A stretch of 54,066 nt of DNA. It comes from Candidatus Tiamatella incendiivivens (GTDB taxonomy: Archaea; Thermoproteota; Thermoprotei_A; Sulfolobales; Acidilobaceae). Below are positions 1 to 8,559 of the stretch, piece after piece. The notes under the pieces are model-generated. The model saw nothing but the letters and a program-made list of their open reading frames with translations. It did not search any database and was not told where the DNA came from. Both the position numbers and the translations under genes were made by a program. The stretch's first letter is position 1. The number at the start of each line of letters is the position of its first letter. Location of the stretch: assembly GCA_015522635.1 (NCBI GenBank), contig WALW01000008.1:1-54066 (forward strand), in the 5' to 3' direction.

Positions 1-98
1 ATGTCTGGTCCCCCCGCTGCTCCGTTTAGTTTTGGCTGTTTTTTGAGTTGGTTTGTCAGTGCTTCTATTGGTGATAGGTAGAGTTTTCTCTTTATCAA
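1..98 (-). CDS. possible N-terminal part of an unknown gene running off the left edge
   Basis: An open frame of 32 codons runs leftwards off the window from a TTG at 98-96. It starts with residues MIKRKLYLSPIEAL and shares the A-rich codon style of the neighbouring NurA gene, from which it diverges. No clear ribosome binding site precedes it and no family is recognised. It may be a genuine gene start or chance open frame; the missing left flank would decide. Confidence 0.2.
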   Translation of the reverse strand, partial: MIKRKLYLSPIEALTNQLKKQPKLNGAAGGPD

Positions 99-254
99 TA
101 TGGGTCCCAGAGTTTAATTGTCTCTGATCGTGGCTTTATTGTCTATCGCCTGTTGAATAGTTTCGGTGAGGCGTGTAAGATAGTTTTGTTCCATAACTAC
201 TTGATCTTTCAACCATAGAAGTCAACAGTTAGCCAGTTATCCTAAATGTTAGGC

Positions 255-318
255 AGAGGGTTATATTTTTAACCCTCTACTGCAATATAAAACATAGGGT
301 AATACCCAAGGTAATACT
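255..318 (+). promoter_or_regulatory. promoter and inverted repeats upstream of nurA-herA
   Basis: A 9-bp perfect inverted repeat (AGAGGGTTA, 6-nt spacer, TAACCCTCT) lies at 255-278. An AT-rich TATA-like element, AATATAAAA, follows at about 284-292. A compact palindrome GGGTAATACCC then lies at 297-307, and its half GGTAATAC is repeated directly at 311-318. The palindrome sits between the putative TATA box and the nurA start at 346, where a repressor could block initiation. The pairing is visible in the sequence; the regulatory role is inference. Confidence 0.45.
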
Positions 319-345
319 TCCACACTCCCCTGGGGGGCTGTAGAA

Positions 346-1563
346 TTGGACCTGCAGAGAATAAGGGTGACAATAACAAAGATAACCAGCGGCACACCGA
401 GAATCAAACTAATCAAACAAGCAAGAATAGACTACTACATAATAGACGATCAGCCGCAAGGACCAACAAAGCTAATAGAACACAACCACCCTATACAGCC
501 AGTAAACCCCCCAGGGGAAACAAAAGACAAACACCTCATAATAGGACTGGACAGTAGTAGCTCAATAATCCGTACACCATTCTTCAACTTAATAACAATA
601 ACAGCCTCAGCCAGCAGCACACTAATACCGGAAGTATACGACCACCCAGAAATATACACATACCAAATCAAGCCAAGAATCAGGCAACCATACATCATAG
701 TAGGCACAGACACAGAGCTTCCCGAGGAAGGAGAAGGCGTAACGACGAGGAACCCGCTAGGATCACCATACGGGTTCAAATACACACCGGAAAGAATAGC
801 AGACGAGTACAGGTCGTGGATAGAGAACTGGATGCTCTCAGACCCAATCCACCAAGCAACCCGGAAACTAGAAAAACAAAACTACAAGCCGATAATCCTC
901 CTAGACGGCCCCTTATACCAGACACCCCAACTCATAGCAAAAATGCACCTAACAGGTGAAGCGTCAAGCATATGGAGGAGAATAGTAGAAGATAGAATAA
1001 ACCTAATCCAGGCATACGAAGATATAGGCATACCGGTCATAGGAGTCGTGAAAAGACTAGAGCAAAGCACAATCCTATCACACTCACAACACTACTCTAA
1101 ACTAGTCAAAGGCCACTGCGGTGTAGACCTCTCCTACTATAGTCCTCCAGGAGACCAAGCACTAATACATCTACTCTTAAACCTTGGAAAATGCAGATAC
1201 CATATCGGGGAAATGATGCGTACATCCATACTAGAATATACTCCAGGGGGATACGGTTTACCTAAGCTGTTCACATACATAGTAATCCCCCCGTCAATAT
1301 GGAGCAAACGTGTAAGCAGCTACCGTAGCTACCGTATAGAGTTCACACGAAAAACAATGAGCATACTGAACGGGATGAATCTAACACCGTGTCAAGTCAT
1401 ATACCTCGAGACAGTAAGGCACGCACTACCAATACCCTTCTCAATAAAACTCAGCGACAGAAGAGCAGGAATGCTGGCACAAGCCCTACGGAGCAAGTTC
1501 AGGCGAATGCTCTCAGGGATGAATGTACCCTTCACCTATGATGAACTAACCTACCAGAGGTGA
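346..1563 (+). CDS. nurA: NurA-family nuclease
   Basis: This 405-aa protein fits the NurA family, the Mn-dependent 5'-3' nuclease that partners the HerA motor in archaeal DNA end resection. Acidic motifs typical of the family are visible: GLDSSSS with Asp about 69, and LLDGPL with Asp about 187. The TTG start follows a G-rich stretch at 332-337. It overlaps the next gene through GTGA, so the two are translationally coupled. Mre11 and Rad50, which accompany NurA-HerA in many archaeal operons, are absent here. Codons favour A and C on the coding strand, unlike the genes to the right, which suggests separate ancestry. Length is within the usual range for NurA. Confidence 0.8.
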   Translation: MDLQRIRVTITKITSGTPRIKLIKQARIDYYIIDDQPQGPTKLIEHNHPIQPVNPPGETKDKHLIIGLDSSSSIIRTPFFNLITITASASSTLIPEVYDHPEIYTYQIKPRIRQPYIIVGTDTELPEEGEGVTTRNPLGSPYGFKYTPERIADEYRSWIENWMLSDPIHQATRKLEKQNYKPIILLDGPLYQTPQLIAKMHLTGEASSIWRRIVEDRINLIQAYEDIGIPVIGVVKRLEQSTILSHSQHYSKLVKGHCGVDLSYYSPPGDQALIHLLLNLGKCRYHIGEMMRTSILEYTPGGYGLPKLFTYIVIPPSIWSKRVSSYRSYRIEFTRKTMSILNGMNLTPCQVIYLETVRHALPIPFSIKLSDRRAGMLAQALRSKFRRMLSGMNVPFTYDELTYQR

Positions 1564-1568
1564 CCCGT

Positions 1569-3692
1569 ATGGTTGAGAAAGAACAATACATAGATACGGG
1601 ACAAGGAAAAGACTTGATAGACCTGCAGAGAGTCCTTGAAGAGAAAACTAGGCGGGCAGTAGATGCCGCTTTAAAGTACGGGGCAATAGTAGGCTATGTA
1701 TCTCGGTACAGTCCTGTAGAGGTGGACATGAGCAATGCTACAGTAGCATTCGACATAGACCCCTCAATATACTTCTCCCGGCTAAACGATCCCTCAAACC
1801 CCCTCTACCGGATGGGCAGTATACTAGCTGTAATAGACCCCAAAACGCAACACCTAGTATCAGTCCGCATCAAAGAAATCCGTAGACTAGACGAGCTAGC
1901 CAGCCTTGGAGTAGAAGAACCTCTCTCAACCCCACTAAACCCCGACACGTCCACACTCATGACGAGGACAAAGATAATTGGAGAAATACTCTTGGAATAT
2001 GATCCCAAAACGGAAGCAGCCTTCCCATCTAACCTCAGCATAGAACCGCAGAGCCCAGTAATAGATCCGCAGCCAGATGTACTAGTCAAACTACTAGGAC
2101 TACCCAGCCTCGGGGAAGGCGTCATAATAGGATCACTATCATTCAATTCAATACTAGTCAAAAATGGTAGCATACCGGTAGTCCTACCATACAAAGTAAT
2201 GCTTCAACACACCCTAATACTAGGAACGACAGGGAGTGGGAAAACTACACTAGTCAAGAACATGATAGCGAACACTGTCAGCAACCAGACGGGCATAATC
2301 GTAGTCGTATTCGACCTAAACCAAGACTACATACAACTACTACTCCCACCCATAAAACATCCGGAACAAGGATCGGAGAGCCGAGTATACCATGGAGTCT
2401 ACAAGGACACACGTGAGCCAGATAACATAATAATCATAGCACCAATCTCAAGGGAGATAGTTGGCAGAAACTTATACCCTGATGGGGATAATTTATTCCG
2501 CGGAATATTCAGGGAGTACTTTGAAGACAGCTATACACCACTCCTCACACTCCTAGGCCAAGAACATGTTCAAGGCAGGATAGAAGAGGGAAAGCACAGC
2601 CTCACCTATACATTCAAACTCAACGGGGGTACCAAAAGAATAATATTCATACCATACAGCCTATACACGCATAGAATCCCCGGAGACACCCTAGTAAACC
2701 TGATGCCAGGCCTCACAGGCCAAGCGAGAAACATACTTAGAAGGCTGAAGAGGAAGGTAGAATCAGAACTACCAATAGGATCACCTCCCCCATTCCTCGA
2801 CCTATACGTAGAATCCATAAGAGTATACCTGGAGGACACGCGTAAGAAAGACAACCCCTGCGCGTCAAGAAGCCAGGAAACCTGGTTCACGAAAAGAGTC
2901 CTAGAAAACATAGCCGCAAGACTATCAGGCGACTACATACGCTTAGAAGAGAACATGGACCTCCTACTAAGTAACTACTATCACATACCAATAATAATCT
3001 GCCACGCACTACAGGAAATAACACCCCACCGCAGCTCCCTAGAAAACCTACTAAGAGAACTGGGCACACTACTAGACACAGGCATAGTAGACGTAATCAC
3101 AGGAGTCCACAAGGAAAAACTAGCATTCCAAATGGAACCAGACTGGATGCAACTCCTAGAGACATCAATAGCGCTAAACTCGCCAATAATAGTGGACCTA
3201 GCATGGAGCTACCGGGCAAGCAGCCTAGGAGAAAACACACACCGTGTCACGGCAATAAGGCTATTATCAACACTCCTCACCTGGAAACACGGGATGTGGA
3301 AGGAAAGAAAGCCAACACCGGAGATACACGTATACATAGACGAAGCACACCAATTCTTCCCCAATGAAACTAAAGACGAAAACACCCGTCAACTGTCAAG
3401 CATACTCAGCAGAATAGCCAGACTTGGAAGAGCGAGAGGAATAGGGCTAGTATTCGCAACCCACACACCAAGCGACCTAAACGACATAATTATACAGCTA
3501 ACAAACACTAAAATAATACTGAGAATGGATCCAGCACACCTGGAAAGACTGGACATACCCTCAGACACGAGGAGACACCTAGCACTCGCACCCCCAAGAC
3601 ACTACGCAGTAAAAAGCTACTACATACCAAACGGCCTCATAACAGGAGTAACAACCACACCAATAACATTACACTACGACACATCAGCATAG
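1569..3692 (+). CDS. herA: HerA-type hexameric ATPase/helicase
   Basis: This is a HerA/FtsK-like P-loop motor that would translocate on DNA with NurA. The N-terminal 150 or so residues resemble the HAS-barrel. Walker A (GTTGSGKT) lies near residue 220, Walker B (VYIDEAH) near 590, and an Arg-rich segment RLGRARGIG with FATH follows. At roughly 707 aa it is longer than common HerA proteins of about 500 aa, with the extra length between the Walker motifs. GTG at 1560 overlaps nurA, but GAGGTG at 1556-1561 sits 7 nt before ATG 1569, which I take as the start. The stop codon lies inside a tRNA-like sequence. The A/C-rich codon style matches nurA. Confidence 0.8.
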   Translation: MVEKEQYIDTGQGKDLIDLQRVLEEKTRRAVDAALKYGAIVGYVSRYSPVEVDMSNATVAFDIDPSIYFSRLNDPSNPLYRMGSILAVIDPKTQHLVSVRIKEIRRLDELASLGVEEPLSTPLNPDTSTLMTRTKIIGEILLEYDPKTEAAFPSNLSIEPQSPVIDPQPDVLVKLLGLPSLGEGVIIGSLSFNSILVKNGSIPVVLPYKVMLQHTLILGTTGSGKTTLVKNMIANTVSNQTGIIVVVFDLNQDYIQLLLPPIKHPEQGSESRVYHGVYKDTREPDNIIIIAPISREIVGRNLYPDGDNLFRGIFREYFEDSYTPLLTLLGQEHVQGRIEEGKHSLTYTFKLNGGTKRIIFIPYSLYTHRIPGDTLVNLMPGLTGQARNILRRLKRKVESELPIGSPPPFLDLYVESIRVYLEDTRKKDNPCASRSQETWFTKRVLENIAARLSGDYIRLEENMDLLLSNYYHIPIIICHALQEITPHRSSLENLLRELGTLLDTGIVDVITGVHKEKLAFQMEPDWMQLLETSIALNSPIIVDLAWSYRASSLGENTHRVTAIRLLSTLLTWKHGMWKERKPTPEIHVYIDEAHQFFPNETKDENTRQLSSILSRIARLGRARGIGLVFATHTPSDLNDIIIQLTNTKIILRMDPAHLERLDIPSDTRRHLALAPPRHYAVKSYYIPNGLITGVTTTPITLHYDTSA

Positions 3693-3790
3693 CTCAGTTG
3701 GTAGGGTATAGTATTATTGCCTTGATAAAAGCTAAGGCTCTTGGCAAGCCTTGGGATCACGTTAAATTGATTGGCTATGCCAGTGCTGAA
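3683..3790 (+). other. tRNA-like relic at the 3' end of herA
   Basis: Positions 3690-3704 read TAGCTCAGTTGGTAG, a perfect canonical tRNA D-arm/A-box. About 30 nt later AAGGCT (3734-3739) pairs with AGCCTT (3747-3752) across a 7-nt loop CTTGGCA, like an anticodon arm. GCATAGC (3687-3693) can pair with GCTATGC (3774-3780). No proper T-arm is present, only a weak GTTAAATTG, and the arm spacing is wrong for a working tRNA. I read it as a decayed tRNA gene or an unidentified structured RNA. The herA stop codon (3690-3692) is inside it. Confidence 0.3.
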
Positions 3791-3939
3791 GGTATATTAT
3801 ATGTTGTAATAAAAAGTTAATAGATCCAGTGTTTTTTCTCTGCATATCATATGAGTTTTTCATAGATTGTTTTCTTATGTTGAGATAATTCATATATCAC
3901 TTCCTATAATATATAATTAGACTTAGAGAGGATGGTGTT

Positions 3940-4143
3940 TTGACTGGTAGGGTTTTGAAGCCTCTTAGGCCTGGGGAGCTTGATAAGGTTCCTCGTGGTA
4001 ATTGGGTTGCTTTGGTTGATGGGCGGATGGTTGCTTGCGCTAGATCTCTCGAGGAGCTTATGGATATTATGGAGAAGAAAGGGTATAGTTATGATGAATA
4101 TATTGCTGTTAAGCTTCATCGTCACGACTTAATGGCTGCTTAA
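3940..4143 (+). CDS. DUF5678-like small protein
   Basis: A 67-aa protein with the pattern NWVALVDGRMVACARSLEEL followed by a helix and KKGY, matching the small archaeal DUF5678 family of unknown function. The TTG start at 3940 follows GGATGGTG. Family members are often found beside aspartyl-protease-like genes, but none is visible here. The codon style (G/T-rich third positions) contrasts sharply with the upstream herA. Confidence 0.6.
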   Translation: MTGRVLKPLRPGELDKVPRGNWVALVDGRMVACARSLEELMDIMEKKGYSYDEYIAVKLHRHDLMAA

Positions 4144-4349
4144 CTATCTATAGCGGTTTAGACTGTTCTGTGTGGATTAGTGCTTAGTGTTATGGTGTTT
4201 ATTTTATGTTCCTACGTTTTATTACTGTTTTCAACTCCTCTCCGGTGGGGTAAGATTCTGGTTTATATATTATTACGCTTTATGGTATGGTAGGTGTAAT
4301 TATCGCCTTCTAAGTTTTTATGGCTGTAAAATTGAGGTGGGTTTCAGTT

Positions 4350-6629
4350 TTATTTTATTGGTACCTTCACTGTTAGATTAAGAGGGTTGATTATTACCTT
4401 CATTATTGTTCCCTTTGGGAAGTGGTGGATTCTTACTTGTTCGCTTAAGTGTATCGGGAAGGCTGCTTCTATGTAGAGTTGGCCCCAGAAGTAGGTGGCG
4501 TTAGCGGGTTTTGTTATTATGGTGGTGTTTGGGAAGATTAGTTGGATGGTTGCTTTGTAGTTGTAGTATGGTAGTTTATATATTACGATTGATATTGCTG
4601 TGGATATTGTTGAAACGCTTCCGTCTATTTCGATGGTAATGTTATTTGCTTCGATTGCTTTGTGGAAGGGGTAGATTATTGTTGAAATGCTGTTGTTTGC
4701 TGTTTGTATGGTGAAGTTCTGGGGTGTACTATAGTTTTCTATTGGGATTGTCATGCTGAGTTTTGGAGGTAGGGTTTGCCTCATTTTATAGTAAGTGGTT
4801 AAACCCTTGTTCCACCAGTAGTTCGAGTGTGATATTATGTTTTTGGCTATTGTGTAGTTGAAATATTTACGGTAAATTATACTGGTGTCCGAGGGCTTTG
4901 ACTCGTATATGAGGGGTATGCTCCTTATCGTCTTGTTGAGTGCGGTTATGCTGCTTGGAGGCTGGAAGTCTTCGCTACTCATTTTCTTGTCGAGTATTTC
5001 TCGGAAGATTTTTACCCAGAACTCAGGGGACTGTATATCTGGTTTTCTGTAGTGATCTGGTTTATTTGTAAAGAGAGCTTCCACATATTCGCTTGGGTTA
5101 CTTGTCCATGCTATATAGTTCCCGTTGCTCCATATTATAGTGAAATTGTTTAATGCAATAGTCATTCTCTGCTTTATTAATGGTTTAAAGAGTGGTAGCC
5201 ATGGTGCCTGCAGGATTCTCGGTAGGCTTGTGAGGCTTTGAGGTATTCCCATGTAGAAATATAGCATCCATCCGTTAAGAGGGTCTGAGTAGGGGTCAGT
5301 GTACTGTAGCGGTGGCTCGATATCTGTTTCGGTCGTGTTATCCCAGTCTATTCCAGCTGCTTGAAGGTCTATTACATCGTCTATTACTACTGCCGAGTCA
5401 TTTACTCCGTCCTGGTCTACGTCAACCTTAGCGTTTACTAGGTTTAGATGGTTGTTTGATTTTATTTTTGAGGATGGGAATATGAGCAGGGATATTGAGT
5501 GGTCGAGATCATTTATCACCATGTATGCCGAATATGATGCTAGGGCGTTGGTAGCGAATAGGCTTGATGCTCTTGAGAAGTGGTTGCATACGCCTTCTCC
5601 AGCATAGTTTATTGTGAATGGTGTGTATTGGGGGGCGGATGCTGGGCCACCGTATGTGGTGTTTGCTCTCACTATTTCATTTGGGAGGAACTGTGGGTGT
5701 ACAGTGTTCAGCACCGTGTTGTCTACCCTGTAATTCCTGCTATAGTATTCCTGCGGCGTTATAGTTTCAGGTATAATGAAGTGGTATGCGAGTGCGAATA
5801 TGGGCTCCATAAGATCCCAGTATACCTCTTCTATATGGTAGAAATAGTTGCTAGTAGTGTAATTAGTGTTCTTGAAATAGGCAGGCATCTCTAGGAACAC
5901 GTAAATATTGTGTATCTGTAAACGGTCTCCTTTAGTTTCAATGCTAGTATTATAGGAGGTGAAAGCCATTCTCCACATTACCCATTTTGAGGTTGGCCTG
6001 TAGTTTAACGCCAAATCCCTTGCTATCTCATTTGCTCCTTCGAGCTGGCTATACCAGTATGTAAGAATCATTGCTATAGTGTTTTCCCAGGCTGTTGAGT
6101 TTACTATAGTGCCGTGTAGAACTATGTTGATATGATCTCCATACCGGTATGCAGTTACAATAACTCCGATGCCGTATGGGAGTCTTATCACCCCGAGTCT
6201 AACTGTTTGGTTCAGAGTTGGAGGCTCAGGGCTTTTTTTATACGTTGGGTTATGCCAGTACCCTGAGGTATAATAGAGGCATTGTTGTATGTGGTATGGC
6301 TTGGTTGCTAGTGCCGTTCCAGGAGTAAGCATCACCCACCTTATCCATTTTATATATGACTTGATTGAAGGGTCGGATGAGTTGAAGTCTTTCATCTTGG
6401 CCCATAGATTATTTGTCATCTGGTCTCCATCCAAACTGTTTATCCTACCGTTTAGAGGGGAAAGGATTATTGCTGGGCTTCTAGCGATGGGAGTGGATGT
6501 TGGAATGTGGTGATATTCACTGCTGATATTAAGAAATGCCCCTATTATATATAGTGAGCTGATAAGTACTATCCCAATAATAATTAGAGCATATATCGCG
6601 GTAAACCTGTTATTCACCTCACCCGCCAC
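4350..6629 (-). CDS. secreted, membrane-anchored transglutaminase-like protein
   Basis: A 759-aa protein with one N-terminal membrane helix (about residues 10-32), followed by a long extracellular part rich in N-X-S/T sequons, as expected for a glycosylated archaeal surface protein. In the middle, GEGVCNHFSRA, LDHSISLLIF and VVIDDVID give Cys, His and Asp in the order and spacing of the transglutaminase/papain-like triad. Between His and Asp lies DVDQDGVNDS, a Ca-binding DxDxDG-type loop. The start is GTG 6629, or the GTG four codons in. No partner gene is evident. The substrate could be peptide or protein; the assignment to the transglutaminase-like fold is inference from motifs. Confidence 0.5.
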   Translation of the reverse strand: MAGEVNNRFTAIYALIIIGIVLISSLYIIGAFLNISSEYHHIPTSTPIARSPAIILSPLNGRINSLDGDQMTNNLWAKMKDFNSSDPSIKSYIKWIRWVMLTPGTALATKPYHIQQCLYYTSGYWHNPTYKKSPEPPTLNQTVRLGVIRLPYGIGVIVTAYRYGDHINIVLHGTIVNSTAWENTIAMILTYWYSQLEGANEIARDLALNYRPTSKWVMWRMAFTSYNTSIETKGDRLQIHNIYVFLEMPAYFKNTNYTTSNYFYHIEEVYWDLMEPIFALAYHFIIPETITPQEYYSRNYRVDNTVLNTVHPQFLPNEIVRANTTYGGPASAPQYTPFTINYAGEGVCNHFSRASSLFATNALASYSAYMVINDLDHSISLLIFPSSKIKSNNHLNLVNAKVDVDQDGVNDSAVVIDDVIDLQAAGIDWDNTTETDIEPPLQYTDPYSDPLNGWMLYFYMGIPQSLTSLPRILQAPWLPLFKPLIKQRMTIALNNFTIIWSNGNYIAWTSNPSEYVEALFTNKPDHYRKPDIQSPEFWVKIFREILDKKMSSEDFQPPSSITALNKTIRSIPLIYESKPSDTSIIYRKYFNYTIAKNIISHSNYWWNKGLTTYYKMRQTLPPKLSMTIPIENYSTPQNFTIQTANNSISTIIYPFHKAIEANNITIEIDGSVSTISTAISIVIYKLPYYNYKATIQLIFPNTTIITKPANATYFWGQLYIEAAFPIHLSEQVRIHHFPKGTIMKVIINPLNLTVKVPIK

Positions 6630-6905
6630 CTTGAAGTAGAAAACATTACACTTTGACTGCAGCAGTGAAACCCTCTCCAGTTAGTTCCTCCATGAATGCA
6701 TTCTCTTAGTTTCTTCTGGCCGAAACCTATTATTTTTTCATAGTCCATGGGTTAGTAAAGCGTTTAGAACTATCTTTGGAAGCAATCCTATAGTGATGAT
6801 AACTGTTCTAGTTTACTCTGTTGCAGAATGAAACATAGAATCCTGGTAGACGTTTTTACAATATATGTTCTCATTGTTTTATTTCTTTAAAATTATACGC
6901 TATAT

Positions 6906-7406
6906 ATGTATCGGATTGAAATGGTGTTCGAACTGGATGGGCCTTGTAGGGTTGAGGGATGGATTAAGAATAAAGGGTTAAACTGGAGGCTCCACAAGCT
7001 TAATTCTAGGGTTAAAACTGTTGCAGAAGCCGCGTATGCTCTTAGTGTAGATGAGGGAAGTATAGTTAAAACCGTTGTAATAAAATGCGGCGACTTGTTC
7101 TATGCATGCATCTTACGAGGAGATACTAGGCTTGATCTTAATAAAATCTCTATTATACTCCATTGCAAGCCTCGACTCGCCAAGCCAAGGGAAGTCGAGG
7201 AAGTCACGGGCTATAGTATTGGGGGCGTTCCACCTGCACCTTTGCCATCAAGTGTGGGAATATTAGTTGACATTAGAGCTGCAGAATTAAAGCAGGCTTA
7301 TGGAGGCGGGGGTGATGATTACACGCTTCTTGAATTTAGGCCGAAAGAACTTCTGGACGAAACTAATGCTGTAATAGTAGATATGGCGGCAAATTATGTT
7401 GAATGA
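6906..7406 (+). CDS. YbaK/ProX-family aminoacyl-tRNA deacylase
   Basis: A 166-aa protein of the YbaK/EbsC/ProX editing family, which hydrolyses mischarged aminoacyl-tRNAs in trans. Family features include IVKTVVIKCGD with the conserved Lys, LRGDTRLDLNK, and the glycine motif TGYSIGGVPP near residue 103. A run of glycines (YGGGGDD) and LLEFRPKEL close the domain. The ATG at 6906 gives the full N-terminus, although nearby ATG 6924 could also serve. It ends 21 bp before the convergent taw1 stop, with a T-run in the gap. Substrate specificity cannot be read from the sequence. Confidence 0.75.
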   Translation: MYRIEMVFELDGPCRVEGWIKNKGLNWRLHKLNSRVKTVAEAAYALSVDEGSIVKTVVIKCGDLFYACILRGDTRLDLNKISIILHCKPRLAKPREVEEVTGYSIGGVPPAPLPSSVGILVDIRAAELKQAYGGGGDDYTLLEFRPKELLDETNAVIVDMAANYVE

Positions 7407-7427
7407 ATGGTTTTACATGGCTTTTTT

Positions 7428-8525
7428 CTAAAGTTTTGCCTCCGGATCACTAGGATTGTACTCGCTCTCCCCCGGATAGTCAGGTGTTCTCCATCCTCGC
7501 GGGCATCCTTTGCCGTGTCTTATAGGTTTCTCTAGTTTTGATAGTAGGACTACTCTGCTTGGCTTTGATTGACTGCGGATCGGGTATCCCGTTAGCTCTG
7601 AGAATTTCCCAGCTATTTCTCTGACTTCCTTGTGACTTAGCATGTTCTCTCTCCCTAGCCTATACCTGCTGGCTCCTACGTACATATATGATTTGAGTTC
7701 TACATAAGTCGGTTCCCCGCGATTGACCAGTTTCGCTAGTGCTTGCAGCTGTTTTTCACTAGTATTCCATCCCTTCACTAATGTTATCCTATAGACAATG
7801 GGGTTTGTCATCGTCTGGAATAGATCTATAGTCTCTAATGTAAGTTCCCATGCTCGTGGTACCAGGGGCTTGTTGAAATATTGATAGCTATCCTTATCCC
7901 ATGCTTCTAGGCTCAAATACGTTTGGCTTGGTTCCTCGTCTAGCTTGGATAAAATATCCGGCCTTACGCCTCTAGTGACTAGGAAGCTAGTCATCCCCCG
8001 TTTATGTATTTCCTTTAGAAAGTCATTGAAGTACGGGTATAATGTTGGTTCCCCAGTCAAGCTTATTGCCACGTGTTTAGGATTCATCGCTTCATTTACC
8101 CTTTCAGGGTCTGCTCTTGGATGACCTTTGTAACCGCTAATTATTCTTTTGTACTCGTGGATCATTCCCTCAACTATCTCCTTCGGCGGGTCCGCATAGG
8201 GCATTTTGGTTTCATCCCATTCAAACCCCATGTCTTGTGGTCGGAGCCTCCAGCAGTGTAGGCATGCGTTCCAGCACCAGAATGCTGTTGGACTCATTTG
8301 TATGCAACGGTGGCTTTCTATGCCATAGAACTTGCATTTATAACAGAATCTACCCTCTACTAATGCAGCGTGGTTCCAGTAACATTTCTTAACAACACTG
8401 TGCCTGCCTACGAAATGGTATTTCTGCTTCTCCATCCTCTGCCTTAACAGTTTGTAGCGCTCCTCGTCGAACACCTTTGTGCACCTGTTATTCACAGTAT
8501 TAATAATTGGGAGCCTATAAATCAA
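7428..8525 (-). CDS. taw1: 4-demethylwyosine synthase Taw1 (archaeal TYW1), radical SAM
   Basis: A 365-aa radical-SAM enzyme that forms the tricyclic base of wyosine at position 37 of tRNA-Phe from N1-methylguanosine and pyruvate. The SAM cluster motif is CxxxCxxC at Cys84, Cys88 and Cys91 (FWCWNACLHCWR). The upstream cysteines Cys61, Cys64 and Cys74 would help bind the second Fe-S cluster. SLTGEPTLYPY matches the conserved glycine region, and the full length fits archaeal TYW1. The start is TTG 8525, preceded by AAAGG. It is a core tRNA-modification gene next to the deacylase. Confidence 0.88.
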   Translation of the reverse strand: MIYRLPIINTVNNRCTKVFDEERYKLLRQRMEKQKYHFVGRHSVVKKCYWNHAALVEGRFCYKCKFYGIESHRCIQMSPTAFWCWNACLHCWRLRPQDMGFEWDETKMPYADPPKEIVEGMIHEYKRIISGYKGHPRADPERVNEAMNPKHVAISLTGEPTLYPYFNDFLKEIHKRGMTSFLVTRGVRPDILSKLDEEPSQTYLSLEAWDKDSYQYFNKPLVPRAWELTLETIDLFQTMTNPIVYRITLVKGWNTSEKQLQALAKLVNRGEPTYVELKSYMYVGASRYRLGRENMLSHKEVREIAGKFSELTGYPIRSQSKPSRVVLLSKLEKPIRHGKGCPRGWRTPDYPGESEYNPSDPEAKL

Positions 8526-8559
8526 CCTTTAACTAGTAATTTTGTTTGGGGAGTAGCTT

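Noticed and set aside
450-1070. Two antisense open frames inside nurA (111 and 62 aa)
   Set aside because: They mirror the strongly biased nurA codons, show no family features and have no ribosome sites.
1805-3069. Antisense open frames inside herA
   Set aside because: Shadows created by the A/C-rich coding strand; composition (Ser/Leu-rich) is not protein-like.
4187-4381. 64-aa hydrophobic frame overlapping the 3' end of the transglutaminase-like gene
   Set aside because: Aromatic/Cys-rich composition from T-rich DNA, no ribosome site, and partial overlap with a better gene.
6630-6905. Short - strand frame ending MEELTGEGFTAAVKV
   Set aside because: Reads like a C-terminal fragment, but it is only about 18 codons after a stop; too little to call a remnant.
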